A stretch of 21,779 nt of DNA from JANMAT01 sp031359995 (GTDB lineage: Bacteria > Actinomycetota > Acidimicrobiia > Acidimicrobiales > Ilumatobacteraceae). Positions within the stretch are counted from its first letter, which is position 1, and each line of letters starts with the position of its first letter. The translations under genes and the position numbers were made by a program. Below the pieces are notes generated by a model. It did not search any database. It was not told the origin of the DNA and saw nothing but the letters and a program-made list of their open reading frames with translations. The DNA is taken from positions 1 through 21,779 of the forward strand of contig JANMAT010000025.1 in the NCBI GenBank assembly GCA_031359995.1, written 5' to 3'. Shown here piece after piece: positions 8,471 to 15,434 of this stretch.

Positions 8471-8504
8471 CGCGTGCCCTTGCTCCACCGATCGGTGAGC
8501 GCCG

Positions 8505-8540
8505 GGAGCCCGCCCTCACTCGCCCGTGATGGCGGGCTCC
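8505..8540 (+). terminator. 10-bp perfect hairpin between the oxidase and membrane-protein genes
   Basis: GGAGCCCGCC (8505-8514) and GGCGGGCTCC (8531-8540) form a perfect 10-bp stem with a 16-nt loop. No T run follows. It may act as a terminator or attenuator for the oxidase transcript, or as a processing site that sets different levels of the two proteins. It ends 14 bases before the ribosome-binding site of the next gene. Confidence 0.5.
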
Positions 8541-8554
8541 AGCGCACTGAACGC

Positions 8555-8560
8555 AAAGGA
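8555..8560 (+). promoter_or_regulatory. Ribosome-binding site for the 8569 gene
   Basis: AAAGGA lies 8 nt before ATG 8569 and supports that start. Confidence 0.55.
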
Positions 8561-8568
8561 ACGAAAGA

Positions 8569-9225
8569 ATGTCGCACTCCCTGCAGGCAACCCACGACCA
8601 GCCCCACCGACCGCGCGTCTCGTGGATCACGGTGGCGGTGCTCGCCGTCGTGATCACGTTCGCCGACGGGTTCTGGATCACGTCGCTCGAAGGCGCCGTC
8701 GGTGCCATCGAGCGCACCCAGTCCCCCTTCACGTCGTGGCTGCGCGAGTCGTTGATCGTGCTGCCCCTGTTCACCCTCGGCGTGCTCGCCGCACTGGCCC
8801 TCGGCCGTCGCTGGTTCGGCCAGCTGGCGCGGGGCTCGGTGCGGATGACGGCCACCGCGGCGCTGCTCGTCGTGGCGGTCACGATCGTGGCCGCCGGCCA
8901 GACGACGTTCAACGCCGTCTGGGACTACCGGATCCAGGCCGAGCAGGTCACGAAGCTGCACTCGCTGCACCCGACGGCTCCGAGCGTGGACGCGATCAAC
9001 GCCGACCTCGTGGTCAACGGCTCGTGCAACTCGATCTGTGCGGGGCAGCGCAGCACGATGGAGGTGCACGTGAAGTCGATCGGGATGGCCGGGCTGCTGC
9101 TGCTGCTCACCAACGTCGTGCTGGTGGCCTGGGTCCTGATGCTCCGTGGCGGCGTCCTGTGGCGCCGCCGAACAGACGCCTCCGCAGCAACCGACGACGT
9201 GTCGGCGTCCGTCGCCCTGGCCTGA
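8569..9225 (+). CDS. Four-helix membrane protein of unknown function
   Basis: I do not recognise this 218-residue protein. It has four likely membrane helices at about 18-38, 61-80, 91-110 and 170-192, with short charged tails. The roughly 60-residue loop between helices 3 and 4 contains a close cysteine pair, CNSIC (153-157), in a Ser/Asn-rich setting. If the N terminus is cytoplasmic, this loop is also cytoplasmic; the topology cannot be settled by eye. The gene lies 121 bases after the multicopper oxidase on the same strand with its own ribosome-binding site, so co-expression is plausible but a strong hairpin lies between them. The cysteine pair could bind metal or form a disulfide, which would suit a partner of a copper enzyme, but that is speculation. 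Confidence 0.75.
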   Translation: MSHSLQATHDQPHRPRVSWITVAVLAVVITFADGFWITSLEGAVGAIERTQSPFTSWLRESLIVLPLFTLGVLAALALGRRWFGQLARGSVRMTATAALLVVAVTIVAAGQTTFNAVWDYRIQAEQVTKLHSLHPTAPSVDAINADLVVNGSCNSICAGQRSTMEVHVKSIGMAGLLLLLTNVVLVAWVLMLRGGVLWRRRTDASAATDDVSASVALA

Positions 9226-9255
9226 ACCTCCGACATCAGGGCACTGCCCACGGCG

Positions 9256-9311
9256 TTGACATTTGCCGGCCTGTTCGTGTCGATCGGCCCAGAAGTGGGT
9301 AGAACGTCGGG
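9256..9311 (+). promoter_or_regulatory. Candidate promoter elements before the 9312 lipoprotein gene
   Basis: A perfect TTGACA hexamer occurs at 9256-9261, but no good -10 lies 16-18 nt downstream. A -10-like TAGAAC (9300-9305) sits 6 nt before ATG 9312, the same spacing seen before several other genes in the window, and would give a leaderless transcript. The two elements are too far apart (38 nt) to belong to one promoter. Confidence 0.35.
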
Positions 9312-11234
9312 ATGCCCACCACTCCGCGCGTCCGACGTGTCGGCGCACTCGGTGTCGCGCTGAGCCTCTTCGGCGGCGGGTGCACCCACAGCGGCAGCGC
9401 CGTGCGCGTGCGACGGGCGTCGAACACCACGGTGGAAGAGGTCACCGGGAAGGTGACCGGGCGCGGCGAGCCCGGGGCGGAGCAGGCCACGCCCGACCGC
9501 TTCGACGTCGGCAAGGACGCGTCGGTGCTCGTGCCCATCGGCGCGCTCGACAAGGGCGTCGAGCTCCGTGTGCGGCGCCTGGGCGCCGCCTCGCTCGGCA
9601 CGGGCGCCATCGAAGGCGGCGACACGCGGTTCGAGGTCGCCACCACCGGTGGCCTCCTCCACAAGCCCATCGCCGTGCAGATCCGCGTCGCCAGCGCGGC
9701 CGAGCAGAGCCGGCCGGTCGCCGTCGTCCACGACGAGGCGTCCGACACGTGGCTGCCGGTGACCGCCGACTACGCCGACGGTTCACTCACCATCTACGCA
9801 CCGAAGGCCGGTGCCTACAGCTGGGTGCACTGGAACTGGCGCACCGCGGCCGCCATCGCGGCCCAGACCGCACGCGCCGTCGCCACCTCGGGTGTGGGGG
9901 GTGGCCCCTCGTTGAGCTGCCCACCCCAGGACGAGACCACGGCCACCGTCACCGCGACGCCGGTCGCACCCCCCACCGGCAGCGCGTTGCGCTGGTGCGT
10001 CGGCGGGACCGCGGGCCGGCCCGAGCTGCAGCTCGGCAACGCGTCCACCGTGCCGCTGTCGTTGCTGGTGACCGGCGTGCCCGGCGCCACCGCATCGTCG
10101 GGCCAACCCCTCATCGACGACGTGGCGGCCGCCGCCCGTGGCGTGCCGGGTGTGGCGACCGACGGCGCCCTCACAGTGCTGGTGCCCGGGGCCACGGCAC
10201 GCTTCGAGCTCGACCCGGCCGTGAACGCCCACGCCGCGCTGGCCCCGAACGGGTTCAGCCGGGCGGTGGTGACCATGTCCGCCGCGATGGGAGCCGCCGT
10301 CGGGCTGCGGGCCGGCACGTTCGATGCCGCGACCGCGGCGCTCGATCGTGCCGAGGTGCGCCGGGCGGTGCTCGGCGACCTGACCGCGGACGCCTGTGCT
10401 CCAGGCCTCGGTGCCGCGCTCGCCGGCGCGGCCACCGACCAGCTCGGCACGGCCGTGCTCCGTCTCACCGGTTGCCTGACCCCGGCCACGAGCGCGCTCG
10501 TGGCCGACGCGGCCGGGGCGTCGGTGCCGCTGCGGCGTGTGTTCGGCACCCAGGTGCCGGCCGCGCCCGGCACCTCGACCGCCACCCTGGCCGCGGACGT
10601 GCTCGCCACCATCGAGCCGCTGGTCGGCAACGGCCGCGGCGGTGATGTCGTCATCGAGCCGCGCTCGCCCGTGGGCGCCGTGGCCCCGACGCCCTTCGTG
10701 GTGCCCGCCACGGCCGCCCCGACCGTGGTGGTGCCCGTGGGCGCCGCCGTCTCACCCACCACGACCAGCGCCGGGAAGCCGGCAACGACGACGACCACGG
10801 CCCGACCCACCCCACCGGTGACACCTCCCTCGGCACCCACTCCCACCACGCCGCCCGCCCCGCTCGTGCCCGCGCCCACCACGACCAGCCCGACTCCGGT
10901 CACCACGCCGGTGCCGACCACGGCCGCGCCGGTGCCCACCACGCCGGCGCCCGTGCCGGCCGCCCCCGTCACCGCGCTGTCGAGCGATCGGTGCAGCCGT
11001 GACCGGGGCAGCGTGGCGCTGACCACCACCGGGCTGACGCCCTCGGCGTCGTACTCGGTGCTGCTCATCTCGCCCGACCGCAGGGTCACCACCACCACGC
11101 TCACCGCCACCCCCACCGGCGAGACCACCGACGTCATCAGCTGCGACGGGGCCCGCCGCGGCACGTGGCGCGTCGTGGTCCGCGACGACACCACGACCGG
11201 CGTCAGCGTCGAGCTCTCCTACACGGTGCGCTGA
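9312..11234 (+). CDS. Surface lipoprotein with ZU5-like domain and Thr/Pro stalk (paralog of 19252)
   Basis: This is a 640-residue exported protein. Residues 1-24 form a signal peptide ending in a weak lipobox (LFGGG before Cys24), so lipid anchoring is likely but not certain. Residues about 40-175 resemble a ZU5-like beta domain: VLVPIGALDKGV, a PIAVQIRV strand, DTWLPV, and the closing YAPKAGAYSWVHWNW. The middle part (about 200-430) has four cysteines, including the landmark GSALRWCVGG and the segments DACAPGLGAAL and LTGCL. A Thr/Pro/Ala-rich stalk spans about 479-555. The C-terminal domain (556-640) has two cysteines (DRCSRDRG and ISCDG) and looks like a small beta domain. The same order of landmarks recurs in the gene at 19252. 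The function is unknown; the structure suggests a stalked surface protein. It ends 24 bases from the stop of the convergent M23 gene. Confidence 0.85.
   Translation: MPTTPRVRRVGALGVALSLFGGGCTHSGSAVRVRRASNTTVEEVTGKVTGRGEPGAEQATPDRFDVGKDASVLVPIGALDKGVELRVRRLGAASLGTGAIEGGDTRFEVATTGGLLHKPIAVQIRVASAAEQSRPVAVVHDEASDTWLPVTADYADGSLTIYAPKAGAYSWVHWNWRTAAAIAAQTARAVATSGVGGGPSLSCPPQDETTATVTATPVAPPTGSALRWCVGGTAGRPELQLGNASTVPLSLLVTGVPGATASSGQPLIDDVAAAARGVPGVATDGALTVLVPGATARFELDPAVNAHAALAPNGFSRAVVTMSAAMGAAVGLRAGTFDAATAALDRAEVRRAVLGDLTADACAPGLGAALAGAATDQLGTAVLRLTGCLTPATSALVADAAGASVPLRRVFGTQVPAAPGTSTATLAADVLATIEPLVGNGRGGDVVIEPRSPVGAVAPTPFVVPATAAPTVVVPVGAAVSPTTTSAGKPATTTTTARPTPPVTPPSAPTPTTPPAPLVPAPTTTSPTPVTTPVPTTAAPVPTTPAPVPAAPVTALSSDRCSRDRGSVALTTTGLTPSASYSVLLISPDRRVTTTTLTATPTGETTDVISCDGARRGTWRVVVRDDTTTGVSVELSYTVR
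10748..10977 (+). repeat. Low-complexity Thr/Pro/Ala codon stretch (surface stalk)
   Basis: Codons for Thr, Pro and Ala dominate, with runs such as TTTTT and PTPPVTPP. No fixed-length DNA unit repeats, so this is a compositional linker rather than a tandem array. Such segments usually lift a domain away from the cell surface. Confidence 0.8.
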
Positions 11235-11258
11235 TCCCCGGCCCCCGCTCCGACGGCG

Positions 11259-12911
11259 TCAGGCGGCATCGGCGGCGTAGGGGTCGGCCGCGGCCCGCGC
11301 ACACGCGTCGGGATGGGCGGTCGCCCACGCCCTGATCTCGTCGGCCGGGCCACGGTTCCCGCCGGCCCGCCAGGAGTCGAGGTAGGGCCACGGCCAGATG
11401 ACACCACGGCGCACCGACCACTCGGGCTGGGGGCAGTTCGGCGACAGACCGAAGTGGATGTGGCACACCGACAGCACCGCGTCGCCGCTCTGGCCGACCA
11501 CGGCGATGACCTGGCCCGCGTCGACCCGCACGCCGGGCGCGATGCCGGCCGAGATCGACTGGTAGTGCGAGCCGTAGTAGCGGACCCCGTCGTCGCCGAG
11601 GATCGACACCGACCGTCCGCCGAGCAGTGCCGGGTTGTCGATGCGCGGGTCGTACCGATCATCGCTGCGCACCTGCAGCACCACGCCGTCCACCGGGGAA
11701 CGTGCCGGCGCGCCGCACGCGACGATCAGGTCGGTGGCGGGGTAGTCGTGGTGGTCGCGGGCGTAGCCGACGCTCACGCCGGCCGCCAGCGGGAAGGCGT
11801 GGGGCACCCGCGTGTCGAGCAGGCGCGTGGGCGTGGCCGCACCGAAGCCGCTCGCCGCGCCGAACCATCCGAGCACATCGACGATGACGTCGACGCCGCC
11901 GGCGTGGTTGGTGAGCACCGTGCCGGCGGCACCGAGCGGGAGCACGGCGAGGTTCGCCGCGGTTCGACCCGGCACCGTGTTCACCAACGACGTGGTCGTG
12001 CCGGCCACGGCCAGGAACGTGGGCTCGGACGCGTTGGTGACGGTGAGGTTCACGAGCAGGCCGAGGGCGTCGGCCGCCGCCGCCGGACGGGGCACCGTGA
12101 CCGACTCGTCGCGCCCGATGCGGCGGGTGGCGCGCGTGTCGACCACGCGCTGCGCCGCCGGCAGGTTCACGCCGGCCGCGCCCGCCGGCACCCAACCCAG
12201 CAGATCGACCACAACGTCGACGCGGCCGCTGTGGTTGCGCACGCTGATCGTGCCGTCCGGCCCCACCGGAACGACGGCCAGGTTGGCCACGGTACGGCCC
12301 GGCGCCGGGTTCAGGTTCGACACCGCCGGCGGCGTGCCACCGGTGGGCCAGGCGGTGAGGAACGTCGACTCGGACGCATCGGTGGCCGTGAGGTTCACGA
12401 CCGCGGCCCCGACCCCGGTGGCCGGCAGACCGGCCCGCCCGGCCACGGGCACCGTCACGCTGCCCTCCGTGCGCAGCGGCGCGTCCCCGGCGCGCGTATC
12501 GAGCAGCCGGACCGGCGTCACCGAGCGCACGTCGCTGTCCGCCGTGAACCAGCCGACGGCGTCGACCACGAGATCGGCGGGGCCGGCGTGCTGGTACACC
12601 GAGACCGTGCCGTCGGCCCCCGGCGGCACCAGCACCAGGTTGGCCACGGTGTCGTCGGTCCCCATGTTCACGTTCGACGCCAACGGCCGGGGCTGCCCCG
12701 TCGGCCACACGGTGGCGAACGAGGGCGAGCGGACCTCGGTCGCGGTCAGGTTGAGCAGCACGGCACCCACCGCGGCACCGGGCACACCCGCCCGGCCGGT
12801 CACCGGCACGGTCACCACCTCGCCCGGCGCCACGGCCCCCGCGGGCGTCGGTGCCAGCCCGATCGCCAGCAGAGCGAGCGCTCCGACCACCAGGACACCG
12901 CGACGACGCAT
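11259..12911 (-). CDS. Secreted M23 peptidase with N-terminal surface repeats
   Basis: This 550-residue exported protein starts with a signal peptide (residues 1-26, RRR then a hydrophobic stretch, cleavage after AGA). Residues 27-350 are three copies of a roughly 110-residue beta-rich repeat: start RLLDTR or a variant, middle VNLTAT...SNLN...TVANL, end VDVxGW(F/V). The first copy lacks its LDTR start. A fourth TPTRLLDTR (361-368) leads straight into an M23/LytM metallopeptidase domain (about 375-500). Zinc ligands are visible as HHDYPATD (387-394) and CHIH (483-486), with SHYQS (448-452) nearby. M23 enzymes cut peptide cross-links in peptidoglycan, so it probably acts on the cell wall, with the repeats as targeting or spacing modules. 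Cys399 and Cys483 or Cys493 could form a disulfide. A -10-like CAGACT lies 6 nt before the ATG. Confidence 0.9.
   Translation of the reverse strand: MRRRGVLVVGALALLAIGLAPTPAGAVAPGEVVTVPVTGRAGVPGAAVGAVLLNLTATEVRSPSFATVWPTGQPRPLASNVNMGTDDTVANLVLVPPGADGTVSVYQHAGPADLVVDAVGWFTADSDVRSVTPVRLLDTRAGDAPLRTEGSVTVPVAGRAGLPATGVGAAVVNLTATDASESTFLTAWPTGGTPPAVSNLNPAPGRTVANLAVVPVGPDGTISVRNHSGRVDVVVDLLGWVPAGAAGVNLPAAQRVVDTRATRRIGRDESVTVPRPAAAADALGLLVNLTVTNASEPTFLAVAGTTTSLVNTVPGRTAANLAVLPLGAAGTVLTNHAGGVDVIVDVLGWFGAASGFGAATPTRLLDTRVPHAFPLAAGVSVGYARDHHDYPATDLIVACGAPARSPVDGVVLQVRSDDRYDPRIDNPALLGGRSVSILGDDGVRYYGSHYQSISAGIAPGVRVDAGQVIAVVGQSGDAVLSVCHIHFGLSPNCPQPEWSVRRGVIWPWPYLDSWRAGGNRGPADEIRAWATAHPDACARAAADPYAADAA
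11862..12833 (-). repeat. Three tandem surface-repeat units of the M23 protein
   Basis: The units end at VDAVGWF (residues about 116-122), VDLLGWV (235-241) and VDVLGWF (344-350). Each shows a hydrophobic VNLTxT strand and an ANLxVxPxGxxGT strand before the end motif. They are related to the three units encoded at 14266-15360. The first unit is shortened at its start by the signal-peptide junction. Confidence 0.85.
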
Positions 12912-12923
12912 CGGGTCAGTCTG
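12912..12923 (-). promoter_or_regulatory. Candidate -10 element for the M23 gene
   Basis: On the minus strand CAGACT (12923-12918) is followed by 6 nt and the ATG. It matches the A2 and T6 positions of TANNNT. No ribosome-binding site is visible, consistent with a leaderless transcript. Confidence 0.3.
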
Positions 12924-12994
12924 CCCACTCGTGCGGCGCCGTGCCGGCCGGCGGCCGGGAACGACGAATGCGACTGGCCGGGCGGGTCATCGGG

Positions 12995-13006
12995 AACAAT
13001 GACGGG
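12995..13006 (+). promoter_or_regulatory. Candidate -10 element for hisN
   Basis: AACAAT (12995-13000) lies 6 nt before GTG 13007 and keeps the A2 and T6 positions of TANNNT. With no clear ribosome-binding site, this spacing favours a leaderless transcript and GTG 13007 over the in-frame ATG at 12968. Confidence 0.3.
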
Positions 13007-13795
13007 GTGGCCTCCCCCCGCACCCCCCACGACGACGACCTCGCCCTCGCCCTCGAGCTGGCCGACCTCGCCGACGGCATCACCCTGCCCCGCTACCGGA
13101 ACCGCTCGTTCACGGTGAAGCACAAGGACGACCGTTCCGAGGTCACCGAGGCCGACCGGGGCACCGAGAGCGCGCTGCGGGCGGTGTTGCGCGACCGTCG
13201 CCCCGACCACGCCGTGCTGGGCGAGGAGGAAGGGCTCGTCGGCCCGGCCGATGCTCGCCACCGCTGGATCATCGACCCCATCGACGGCACCTCCAACTTC
13301 GTGAAGCACGTACCGATCTGGGCCACCCTCATCGCCCTCGAGGTCGACGGCGAGATCGTGGTCGGCGTCTGCTCGGCCCCGGCCCTCGGGCGGCGCTGGT
13401 GGGCCGTTCGGGGCGGCGGCGCCTTCGCCGACGGAGCATCCATCGGGGTGAGCGACGTGGTCGACCTGGCCGAGGCCCACCTCGGCTACTCCGACATCGG
13501 CAGCTTCGTGCGCTCCGGCCTCGGCGCTCAGCTGAGCGACCTGGCCGCCAGCGTGTGGCGGGGGCGGGGCCTGGGCGACTTCTGGATGCACGTGCTCGTG
13601 GCCGAGGGCAGCATGGACGTGGCCGCCGAGGCCATCGTCAACGTGTGGGACGTGGCCGCCATCCAGATCATCGTCGAGGAGGCCGGCGGCCGGTTCACCG
13701 ATCTGACCGGGCGGCCCAGCCCCGACGGGGGCAGCGCGGTGTCGACCAACGGCCGTCTCCACGACGAGGTCCTGGCCCGGCTCGCGCCGAGGTGA
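13007..13795 (+). CDS. hisN: Histidinol-phosphatase, inositol-monophosphatase family (HisN type)
   Basis: The 262-residue enzyme should remove phosphate from histidinol phosphate, the penultimate histidine-synthesis substrate, with Mg2+ ions. The family metal-site motifs are all present: TEAD (47-50), GEEEG (72-76), DPIDGTSNF (90-98) and WDVAA (214-218). The stretches PIWATLIAL, APALGRRWWA and the late GDFWMHVLVAEG...AAE closely match actinobacterial HisN rather than general inositol monophosphatases or CysQ. The N terminus DDDLALALELAD also fits HisN, and this supports GTG 13007 as start; an in-frame ATG at 12968 would add 13 residues that do not resemble the family. No other his genes are nearby; its neighbours encode surface proteins. 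It is transcribed divergently from the M23 gene across a 95-base gap. Activity on another phosphate ester cannot be excluded. Confidence 0.8.
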   Translation: MASPRTPHDDDLALALELADLADGITLPRYRNRSFTVKHKDDRSEVTEADRGTESALRAVLRDRRPDHAVLGEEEGLVGPADARHRWIIDPIDGTSNFVKHVPIWATLIALEVDGEIVVGVCSAPALGRRWWAVRGGGAFADGASIGVSDVVDLAEAHLGYSDIGSFVRSGLGAQLSDLAASVWRGRGLGDFWMHVLVAEGSMDVAAEAIVNVWDVAAIQIIVEEAGGRFTDLTGRPSPDGGSAVSTNGRLHDEVLARLAPR

Positions 13796-13829
13796 GCGGC
13801 ACGCACCGCGCTCGGCGCAGTCACCCGGT

Positions 13830-13871
13830 TAGGCTCAACGGCGGGCGCAGGGACGATCGGCTCACGAGCCG
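13830..13871 (+). promoter_or_regulatory. Candidate promoter and operator-like palindrome before the 13891 gene
   Basis: TAGGCT (13830-13835) fits a -10 element, giving a start near 13842 and a leader of about 50 nt. Within that leader, CGGCTC-AC-GAGCCG (13858-13871) is a perfect palindrome, which could be a regulator site or a small RNA stem. Confidence 0.3.
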
Positions 13872-13880
13872 GCACACGAC

Positions 13881-13885
13881 GGGAG
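13881..13885 (+). promoter_or_regulatory. Ribosome-binding site for the 13891 gene
   Basis: GGGAG lies 5 nt before ATG 13891 and supports this start over the longer upstream frame, which overlaps hisN. Confidence 0.6.
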
Positions 13886-13890
13886 CACGC

Positions 13891-15363
13891 ATGGTCCGAG
13901 CGAAGGGGTTCATCCTGCGCAGCATGGCGGTGCTGTCCCTCGCGGTGGGCATCAGCACCGTGAGCACGACGGCCCACGCCCTCGTCCCGGTCGTGATCGA
14001 CGAGGTCACCCCGTCGGTCGGCCGGCCGGGCACCACCACGACCTTCTCCATCACCGGCAGCGGCTTCGTCGCCCCCATGACGGCCCTGGTCGAGCCCGAC
14101 GGCACCATCGAGTCGATCGAGGTCGTCTCGTCGACCCTGGTGCGAGTGGCCGTGTCGTTCCCGGCCAACGCCCGCACGGGCACCCGGGACCTCACCCTGA
14201 GCTCACTCGCCGACAGCGACCTGCAGACCGACATCATCGTCGTGCGGCCGACGGTGGGCGAGTACCACCCGCTCACGCCCGAACGCCTCCTCGACACACG
14301 GCTGCCCGGCGCGACCAAGCCGGGCCCCACCAGCGTGACGCTGCTCACCGTGACCGGCGTGGGCGGCGTGCCTCCCACCGGCGTCTCCGCCGTCGTGCTG
14401 AACGTGACCGCCACCGAAGCAACGGCGGCCACGTTCGTGACCGTCTACCCGGCCGGCAACGAGCGGCCCACCGCCTCGAACCTGAACGTGGTGCGTGATC
14501 AGACGGTGCCGAACCTGGTCACCGTGGCGGTCGGCGCCGGCGGCCAGGTGGCGCTCTACAACCACAACGGCGCGGTGCACCTGGTAGCCGACGTGAACGG
14601 CTGGTACGGCGCGTCCGGATCGGCCGGTGGCGGCGCCTTCATCCCCACCGTCCCGCCGTCACGCAAGCTCGACACGCGCGACAAGAGCACGCCGCTCGGA
14701 ACCGAGGGCGTGGTGTCGCTGCGCATCGGTGCCGGCGGCAACACCATCACCGCCGCCGCCCTGAACGTCACCGTCACCGAGCCCACCGCGGCCAGCTACA
14801 TCACGGTGTACCCGTCGGGCGCGGTTCGACCGCTGGCCTCGAACCTCAACATGAAGGCGGGCCAGACGGTGGCCAACATGGTCATCGCCCGGGTGGGGCC
14901 CGACGGCTTCGTGAACTTCTACAACCACGCCGGCTCGAGCCATCTGGTCGTCGATCTCCTCGGGGTGTTCGACGACGCCTCACTGCCGGTTTTCGGCGGT
15001 CAGTTCGAGGGCACCGTGCCGGTCCGCGTGCTCGACTCGCGCCAGCCCGGCGACGCCACCGGCGGCGCCCCGCTCGGCGAGGGCGCCACCTTCGTGCTGC
15101 CCGTAGCCGGGCGGGTCGGCGTGCCCGCCACCGCGTCGGCGGTGGTCGTGAACGTCACCGCCACCGAGCCCACGGCTGACAGCTACCTCACGGTGTGGCC
15201 GAGCGACGAGGTTCGCCCGACCGCGTCGAACCTGAACATGGCGCCGGGCGACACGGTGCCCAACCTGGCCGTCGTACCGCTGGCCCTCGACGGCACCATG
15301 AGCATCTACAACCACGGGGGCACCAGCCACGTGATCGTCGACGTCGTCGGCTGGTACCGCTAG
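13891..15363 (+). CDS. Secreted TIG-like protein with three surface repeats
   Basis: This 490-residue exported protein has no recognisable catalytic domain. Residues 1-30 are a signal peptide (cleavage after AHA). Residues about 33-118 look like an IPT/TIG immunoglobulin-like domain: IDEVTPSVGRPGTTTTFSI, then GSGF. Residues 126-490 are three roughly 110-residue repeats opening with RLLDTR (132-137), RKLDTR (258-263) and RVLDSR (379-384), each with a LNVT.TE.TAA strand and a SNLN segment, and ending in VADVNGWYG, VVDLLGVF and VDVVGWYR. The repeats are the same family as in the M23 protein at 11259-12911. The final repeat ends at the C terminus with no LPXTG or membrane anchor, so the protein is probably secreted or held non-covalently. 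It may bind wall or surface polymers; this is inferred from its M23 neighbour. Confidence 0.88.
   Translation: MVRAKGFILRSMAVLSLAVGISTVSTTAHALVPVVIDEVTPSVGRPGTTTTFSITGSGFVAPMTALVEPDGTIESIEVVSSTLVRVAVSFPANARTGTRDLTLSSLADSDLQTDIIVVRPTVGEYHPLTPERLLDTRLPGATKPGPTSVTLLTVTGVGGVPPTGVSAVVLNVTATEATAATFVTVYPAGNERPTASNLNVVRDQTVPNLVTVAVGAGGQVALYNHNGAVHLVADVNGWYGASGSAGGGAFIPTVPPSRKLDTRDKSTPLGTEGVVSLRIGAGGNTITAAALNVTVTEPTAASYITVYPSGAVRPLASNLNMKAGQTVANMVIARVGPDGFVNFYNHAGSSHLVVDLLGVFDDASLPVFGGQFEGTVPVRVLDSRQPGDATGGAPLGEGATFVLPVAGRVGVPATASAVVVNVTATEPTADSYLTVWPSDEVRPTASNLNMAPGDTVPNLAVVPLALDGTMSIYNHGGTSHVIVDVVGWYR
14266..15360 (+). repeat. Three tandem surface-repeat units of the TIG-like protein
   Basis: The three units run roughly 14266-14607, 14638-14970 and 15016-15360. 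The second and third share long stretches at DNA level around the LNVTxTEPTA strand (14761 and 15150 onward), suggesting duplication or gene conversion within the gene. Confidence 0.85.
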
Positions 15364-15399
15364 CTAGCTAGCAGCGTCGGCCGCCGGGTGGGCTCGCTC

Positions 15400-15434
15400 T
15401 CGACGCGCGTCCCCTCGCGGCCTACACTGACCAC
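15400..15434 (+). promoter_or_regulatory. Candidate promoter for a leaderless methyltransferase transcript
   Basis: TACACT (15423-15428) fits TANNNT and lies 6 nt before ATG 15435. TCGACG (15400-15405), a partial -35 match, is 17 nt further upstream. There is no ribosome-binding site. Confidence 0.5.

Noticed and set aside
12812..13762. Antisense open frame opposite hisN
   Set aside because: The plus strand holds a complete HisN-type enzyme with all metal motifs.
15361..15372. TAGC tandem (three copies) right at the stop of the 13891 gene
   Set aside because: Too short to mean anything as a repeat; the stop codon plus chance explains it.
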